Shown here in pieces: positions 26,356 to 30,745 of a stretch of 30,745 nucleotides of DNA. Each line of letters opens with the position of its first letter. The first letter of the stretch is position 1. The notes beneath the pieces were generated by a model that saw only the letters and a program-made list of their open reading frames with translations, was not told the origin of the DNA and made no database searches. The translations under genes and the position numbers were made by a program. This stretch comes from Opitutales bacterium UBA2995 (GTDB lineage: Bacteria; Verrucomicrobiota; Verrucomicrobiia; Opitutales; UBA2995). Location: the NCBI GenBank assembly GCA_002346535.1, contig DDZZ01000043.1, forward strand, positions 1 through 30,745. The letters are read 5' to 3'.

Positions 26356-27909
26356 CTATTCTGGAGCATCAAGAGGAATGCCCACCGCCTTGATTCGTTT
26401 TTGAAGTTCGGAGACATCGATATTTTGGACACTGGAATTGTTGTCGATAGCCATGGCGGCCGCGATTCCCGATACCTCGCCCAGGTGCATCCAAGTGGGT
26501 TCTAGGCGGAGCGTACAAAAGGCCACCGCGCTGGCTGAAGCGCAAACGGGAACGAGGAGGTTTTCGCACTCTTGGAATTTGGGCGTGATCGCTCTATATG
26601 GAACATCGAAAGGCACGCCTACCTCCCAGATACGACCTTCGTTGATGTAGTGATTTTGGTCCACCGCGTATCGCGTGACATGGTGCGCATCGATGTAATG
26701 GGATCCTATATGGATAACATCTTCCTTGTCGGTCGTCGTTGTGACATCCGCTTGGGTAAGGATGTAATCACCTTGCATGCGTCGTGCCGCCCGGATGTAG
26801 AGATACCATGGCCAATGATCATTGTCCTGCCACTCGTCTTTGCAAAACCCGTATTGAGCCATGTCCTCGCGCATCGCTGCTGGAACCCTGGGATCGGTTT
26901 TCAAAAACCAAAGCAATCCATGCGTGTAATCGCGGTATTTCTTGTGGATAGCCTCTCTCTCCTCGAAGGATGCTTCCGCCCAAGGCGTTTGCTCGCCCGG
27001 CATGCTCAGTGAAACGATAGAGTATTGCCGGTTGTTGAGTTCGCGCTTGCCGTCGGGCATCGGATACAAAGCAATGATCTGATTAATTTCTTTTATTTCA
27101 CCCGATCGGAAACTTCCTACCAGTAATTTGTATTGCCGGGGATCGTATCCTTCCGGTTTTTCGATCGGCGCCTGGTTGGCGGGATCCAGGGAAAGATTGA
27201 GCCGAACGTTATAGCAAAGCGGAACCGGGCTGGGCGAAAACTCTTCTGGCGGCTTGCCCGGCATAATGCCGGGCAGTAAATTGCCATTCTCGTCGTAAGG
27301 CGAAACCTTGATCTTCTCGTCCATATACCGGACGCCTGCCATGGACTCGTTGTAGGTGTCGCGAGATTCACGTCCCACAGTATAGGAGACTCCCGCAGTT
27401 GCCATGAGGTCGCCTTCGTAAGTGGCATCGATAAAGATCTTGGCCCGATAGCTGTTTCCGCCATGCGTATTCAAAACTTTGATCTTTGGTCCGTCCATCT
27501 CTATCCCTTCGATCCTTTGCTCGTATACAATTGGAATATTCTGTTCCTCAAGCATCTCCAAAAAGAGCTTTTCCGCTATCCGGGATACCCAAATCCGAGC
27601 TCGACCTGTATTTGGATCCGTTCCGCTTCGTTTAGCGGCTTCACGGGTGAATCGCTCCGACACGCCACCCAAAGTCCACCGGATCATGTGGTTCCCTTCA
27701 TCCCGGTTCAGCCCACTCGTGCTCAAGCCGCCCACGTGATTCGTTTGCTCTAGCAGAATTACTGAAGCGCCTTCTCGAGCTGCTGAAATCGCAGATGCAA
27801 TACCTCCCGGAGTGCCGCCATATACCACTACGTCATAGTGGTCTGCACCGCTAATGAGATTCAAAGACATTAGCAGTGATAGAAAAAAGGCGGAGTAGAT
27901 TTTTTTCAT
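26356..27909 (-). CDS. Exported FAD-dependent oxidoreductase (FAD_oxidored family)
   Basis: 517 residues. It begins with a clean Sec signal (MKKIYSAFFLSLLMSLNLISGAD), placing it in the periplasm, unusual for a flavoenzyme and possibly shared by its paralogue at 28290. The FAD-binding fold follows at once: YDVVVYGGTPGGIASAISAA, LLEQTNHVGGLSTSGLNRDE. Other family features are IFIDATYEGDLMATAGVSYT, RAARRMQGDYILTQADVTT, DAHHVTRYAV and the C-terminal LLVPVCASASAVAFCTLRLE. This is PF12831, the group that includes enzymes annotated as xanthan-lyase-like. Reaction unknown; oxidation of an extracytoplasmic sugar is plausible. It heads the operon with the SSS transporter and the cytosolic FAD enzyme. 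The upstream 380-nt gap is shared with the divergent gene at 28290. Confidence 0.92.
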   Translation of the reverse strand: MKKIYSAFFLSLLMSLNLISGADHYDVVVYGGTPGGIASAISAAREGASVILLEQTNHVGGLSTSGLNRDEGNHMIRWTLGGVSERFTREAAKRSGTDPNTGRARIWVSRIAEKLFLEMLEEQNIPIVYEQRIEGIEMDGPKIKVLNTHGGNSYRAKIFIDATYEGDLMATAGVSYTVGRESRDTYNESMAGVRYMDEKIKVSPYDENGNLLPGIMPGKPPEEFSPSPVPLCYNVRLNLSLDPANQAPIEKPEGYDPRQYKLLVGSFRSGEIKEINQIIALYPMPDGKRELNNRQYSIVSLSMPGEQTPWAEASFEEREAIHKKYRDYTHGLLWFLKTDPRVPAAMREDMAQYGFCKDEWQDNDHWPWYLYIRAARRMQGDYILTQADVTTTTDKEDVIHIGSHYIDAHHVTRYAVDQNHYINEGRIWEVGVPFDVPYRAITPKFQECENLLVPVCASASAVAFCTLRLEPTWMHLGEVSGIAAAMAIDNNSSVQNIDVSELQKRIKAVGIPLDAPE

Positions 27910-27988
27910 GACTTTAAAGAAGAAAGCTGACCTAAAACATTATAGCCTTTAGTAGTCACATTCCCAGATTACAAGATACAATCGATCA

Positions 27989-28154
27989 GCGTCTAGTTTC
28001 AAGACGCCTAGCGCTCCGGCAAGAGATTTATTGGAATATAACTTGAGCGCGGCAGCGAGTTTCTAATCTGCGAAGACGGGTTAGCAACGAAGATTTCTGA
28101 CATGAAGCGTTTTGAGGGTTGAGACCAACCCGAAGCTGTTGGGCGACTAGCCCA
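27989..28154. repeat. Hairpin-rich block in the divergent intergenic region
   Basis: The 380-nt gap 27910-28289 has no gene I trust. It contains three perfect short hairpins: GCGTCT/AGACGC (27989-27994 and 28002-28007), GGGTTG/CAACCC around AGAC (28116-28131) and TGGGC/GCCCA around GACTA (28140-28154). A 118-codon minus-strand frame crosses it but has no recognisable protein. Such dense small stems are typical of interspersed repeat elements or the flank of an old mobile element; a structured leader for the downstream gene is an alternative. Copies elsewhere cannot be checked here. Confidence 0.4.
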
Positions 28155-28208
28155 TTGCCCTTCGAGTGTTTTAAAAAAACATTCCTAAATTCCTTCTCAT
28201 AATTTCCT

Positions 28209-28252
28209 AGCTTTGTTAGCAGGTGGTTGATGAAAAGATCACTAGCCCTTCT
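28209..28252 (+). repeat. 44-nt direct repeat, copy 1 (truncated signal-peptide start)
   Basis: It matches 30636-30679 at 39 of 44 positions. It contains AGGTGG, then TTGATGAAAAGATC, and encodes (M)MKRSLALL before the similarity stops. Here the following codons are not hydrophobic (KLDCTSSQGGD), so the signal peptide seen in copy 2 is cut short. Confidence 0.8.
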
Positions 28253-28289
28253 GAAACTGGATTGTACAAGTAGCCAAGGTGGTGACACC

Positions 28290-30419
28290 ATGAAAGGAGA
28301 GGAAAGGTTCATTTCTTGGTTGATTAATAACATAAGACATTTGAGACCTATCCTGAATTTTGTTATCTTATCAGCGATAATCACCTTGAGTGGATTGGCA
28401 CGGGATCATGAACCTAACTACGACGTAGTTGTTATCGGCGGTACGCCTGCCGGAATCGCTGCGGCGATAGCTGCGGCTCGTGCTCATAAAACGGTGATTA
28501 TTATCGAGCAGGCTCCGGTTCTCGGCGGTGTACTTTCTTCGGGCGTATTGAGGCTAGATGATAAATATGTCGAATCGAACAGCGGAGTTATGGATGAATT
28601 CCGACGGCGCGTAAAAACCTATCACCGCACAGTGATGGCGGATGATCCATTAGTAAAGGAGCATATAAAGCAAAATCCGCCAATGCGCTGGAACATAACT
28701 GAAGGCCGGGCTTGGGAACCTCATACATCCGCAAGGATTTATGCTGAAATGGTTGGCGAGCATAAGACCATCTCAATGCGATTTAATGAAGTGGCAGTGG
28801 ATGTGATCATGAAAGGCCAGCGGGTTACCGGCGTCATCACCTGTGAGCGTGACAATCAAGGAAAGCTCGGCGCTCAACATACCTATTTAGGAAAAATCAT
28901 TATCGATGGCACCTATGAATCCGATTTGGCTGAGTTTGCGGACATACCTTACCGTATAGGACGCGAAGCACGCTCCAAAGAAGAGCCACACGCCGGACAC
29001 ATTTACACCACATATTTCCGGAATGTGCCCAATACATTGCCCGCCACTATTCTACCGGAAAGCACGGGTGAAGCCGACCACAGGTCACAGGCATTTACCT
29101 ACAGAATCACAGCAAAGGATTACGGCCGATCCGACCATCCCCATCGCCTGAAGAAACCGCCGCCCGGCTACGACCCAGCAAATTACAATTGGAGCCCAAA
29201 CCGTATGCCGATAATACCCAACGGAAAATTTGATCTGCTGGGAATTAACTGGGGCGGTGACTTGGTTGGCCACGGTACGCGTTGGGTGCTGGCTAATTGG
29301 GAAGAGCGTGTTGAAATCGAAAAAATTTACCGGAACCATGACCTTGGTTACCTTTACTACATCCAGAATGAAGGAGGTTCTCCGAACATAGGTCTTCCGG
29401 ACGATGAATTTCAAGACAACGGTAACTTCCCTTACCGTATCTATGTTCGCCAAGGCCGCCGCATAGAAGGACTATACACCTTAACAGAAAGTGACCTTCA
29501 TAAGGATCTTCGTGGAGACGGATTTCGCGGTCCGTTGCATCCGGATTCGGTGGCCATCGGCATCTACGGAATCGATACACACCGAGTTCAAGGACCCGAC
29601 GGTCGAAACGAGCCGCGTTACGGAAAAGGCGCTGCTGAAGGCACGCTTCATCTGCATGATGCTACAGGGCCCTACCAGATACCATACGGCACACTGGTGC
29701 CCAAAGAACACAACGGCATACTTTTCCCTGTGGGTATTTCCAGTACGCACCTTGCTATATGCAGTGTGCGTATGGAGCCTGTATGGTCTTCGCTGGGCCA
29801 AGCCGCGGGCGTCGCCGCGGCCTTGGCGATCGACAATAAGCAGGAACTCAGAGACGTCCCAGTTAAGCAAATCCAAGATGAGCTCTTAAAGCAGCGCAGT
29901 GTTCTATTTTTTTACACCGACCTTCCAACGGATAACCCTGCATTTACCGCGGTACAGAAGCTCAGTTTGCTCGGCGCACTGGCCGGACCTGATATTGATG
30001 ATTACAACACTGCAGGAAATCCAAAAGGTTTGGCTACTCTGGAGATGACTGCCTATCGCTTTCGTCCAGATGAACCGATCACCCTAGGCGAATTTTCTCA
30101 AATGGCTGTGAACGGACTTCAAATCCCACTCAGCATTACTGCATCTCACTTCACAGACGTACCGCGTGGGCATCATGCCTATAAATATATCGAAACACTC
30201 TACGATTATTCTACGCAATCCAAACAGCCTTTCTTAGAATTTGATCCAAACGAGGATTTTCTTTCAGCCCGCGTTCACCCGGATAGAAAGGTGAACGGTA
30301 CCTTGGCGACTAAGATTATTTCTGGTCTGCTTAAGAAATCAGTCCCAATTTGGCACACGCCGCACACCAACCTTACAAGAGGGAACGCTGCTCAACTAGT
30401 AATTCAATCATTGGAGTAA
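28290..30419 (+). CDS. FAD-dependent oxidoreductase with SLH-like C-terminal region
   Basis: 709 residues from the ATG at 28290, which is preceded by AAGGTGGTG at suitable distance. A TTG or ATG at 28227/28230 would add 20-21 residues encoded by the repeated segment. A hydrophobic export or anchor segment (PILNFVILSAIITLSGLA, about 20-37) is followed by the FAD-binding motif YDVVVIGGTPAGIAAAIAAA and IIEQAPVLGGVLSSGVLR. Later features are IIIDGTYESDLAEFADIPYR, YVRQGRRIEGLYTLTESDL and GTLVPKEHNGILFPVGISS, all PF12831-like and parallel to the gene at 26356. From about residue 560 the sequence changes to FRPDEPITLGEFSQMAVNG, HFTDVPRGHHAYKYIETLYD and a final LTRGNAAQLVIQSL, which resemble S-layer homology repeats that attach proteins to the cell envelope. 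It is divergent from the FAD/symporter operon. Substrate unknown. Confidence 0.88.
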   Translation: MKGEERFISWLINNIRHLRPILNFVILSAIITLSGLARDHEPNYDVVVIGGTPAGIAAAIAAARAHKTVIIIEQAPVLGGVLSSGVLRLDDKYVESNSGVMDEFRRRVKTYHRTVMADDPLVKEHIKQNPPMRWNITEGRAWEPHTSARIYAEMVGEHKTISMRFNEVAVDVIMKGQRVTGVITCERDNQGKLGAQHTYLGKIIIDGTYESDLAEFADIPYRIGREARSKEEPHAGHIYTTYFRNVPNTLPATILPESTGEADHRSQAFTYRITAKDYGRSDHPHRLKKPPPGYDPANYNWSPNRMPIIPNGKFDLLGINWGGDLVGHGTRWVLANWEERVEIEKIYRNHDLGYLYYIQNEGGSPNIGLPDDEFQDNGNFPYRIYVRQGRRIEGLYTLTESDLHKDLRGDGFRGPLHPDSVAIGIYGIDTHRVQGPDGRNEPRYGKGAAEGTLHLHDATGPYQIPYGTLVPKEHNGILFPVGISSTHLAICSVRMEPVWSSLGQAAGVAAALAIDNKQELRDVPVKQIQDELLKQRSVLFFYTDLPTDNPAFTAVQKLSLLGALAGPDIDDYNTAGNPKGLATLEMTAYRFRPDEPITLGEFSQMAVNGLQIPLSITASHFTDVPRGHHAYKYIETLYDYSTQSKQPFLEFDPNEDFLSARVHPDRKVNGTLATKIISGLLKKSVPIWHTPHTNLTRGNAAQLVIQSLE

Positions 30420-30635
30420 TTTAAAGGCCTCCAATAATTTACAAGGAACTCCAAGAGTACATTATTCGTTGTTTTTCTGATCGTTTGACGAAGAAGAGTG
30501 CAGTCTTTGCGCATTCGTTAGTCTGGAAGCTAATGTTTCGATGGTATGGGCCGAGCACATGGGTATGAAATGTTTTTCAACTGTGACTAGCCTACCGCTT
30601 CCCCCGCCCCCGAAAAATCTTTCCTTTAATGGGCA

Positions 30636-30679
30636 AGCTTTGCTAACAGGTGGTTGATTAAAAGATCGCTAACCCTTCT
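30636..30679 (+). repeat. 44-nt direct repeat, copy 2
   Basis: Second copy, 2427 bp downstream of the first, with five mismatches. It carries AGGTGG and TTGATTAAAAGATC, where copy 1 has TTGATG, so here TTG (or ATT) must serve as start. It overlaps the beginning of the partial gene at the right edge. Confidence 0.8.
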
Positions 30680-30745
30680 CGCTACCTTTGTCATTGCCTC
30701 CGGTTACCAGTCTCTGTCCGGAGAAACTTCCGGCGATTGGACATA
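30654..30745 (+). CDS. N-terminus of an exported protein, cut by the right edge
   Basis: From a TTG at 30654 the frame reads MIKRSLTLLATFVIASGYQS, then LSGETSGDWT, and leaves the window after 30 codons. Two basic residues, a hydrophobic core and small residues near LSG make a clear Sec signal peptide. AGGTGG lies directly upstream. The first eight or nine codons correspond to those of copy 1 of the direct repeat before the FAD gene at 28290. The family cannot be determined. The 234 nt between the FAD gene and this start hold no gene I can see. Confidence 0.6.
   Translation, partial: MIKRSLTLLATFVIASGYQSLSGETSGDWT

Noticed and set aside
28028..28384. 118-codon minus-strand frame in the hairpin-rich gap
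   Set aside because: It overlaps the start of the FAD gene on the other strand, and its composition is explained by the repeat-like block.

Overview
The window most resembles a chromosomal segment from a marine or aquatic member of the PVC group, probably Verrucomicrobiota of the Opitutae type. The evidence is a very large TonB-dependent receptor with an ELSPFTV-type N-terminus and no SusD partner, two sets of planctomycete-type cytochrome (PSCyt1/DUF1549/DUF1553) plus DUF1501 genes, a DUF1080 lipoprotein-like hydrolase, an iduronate-sulfatase-like sulfatase, GPH-type sugar transporters and three FAD_oxidored enzymes. Shine-Dalgarno sequences are mostly weak or absent, and TTG starts are plausible in places. 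I saw no tRNA, rRNA or CRISPR array. The lineage is inferred from gene families only.

Layout: positions 1-12246 are all on the minus strand. In reading order they are a NarX/NarL-type sensor kinase with discoidin-like sensor domains and its response regulator, a DUF1080 protein, a PSCyt/DUF1553 protein translationally coupled to a DUF1501 protein, a TonB-dependent receptor, and the start of a secreted protein cut by the left edge. A relic of a DUF1553 C-terminus follows at 12463-12742. Two tandem GPH transporters lie on the plus strand (12836-15701). Next comes a minus-strand gene cassette, an ORF whose stop codon abuts a 92-bp attC-like site (15982-16580), then a second PSCyt/DUF1501 pair (16755-21192, minus) and a divergent sulfatase (21425-22861, plus). 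A frameshifted coding relic sits at 22897-23153. A minus-strand operon follows: secreted FAD oxidoreductase, sodium:solute symporter, cytosolic FAD oxidoreductase (27909 down to 23178). The symporter is interrupted by an in-frame amber codon. At the right end are a plus-strand FAD oxidoreductase with an SLH-like C-terminus and the start of another exported protein. The 5' ends of these last two share a 44-nt direct repeat.

Functionally this reads as an accessory locus for sensing, degrading, oxidising and importing a sulfated or otherwise decorated glycan. The sulfatase and DUF1080 enzyme would strip or cleave sugars outside the cytoplasm. The PSCyt/DUF1501 and FAD enzymes would carry out oxidative steps. 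The receptor would bring oligomers through the outer membrane, and the GPH and SSS carriers would move products across the inner membrane. The kinase/regulator pair would provide control. No glycoside hydrolase or lyase is visible, so the substrate cannot be named. The integron-type cassette, the relics, the repeat and the amber-interrupted transporter show that the region is being rearranged and is partly decaying.
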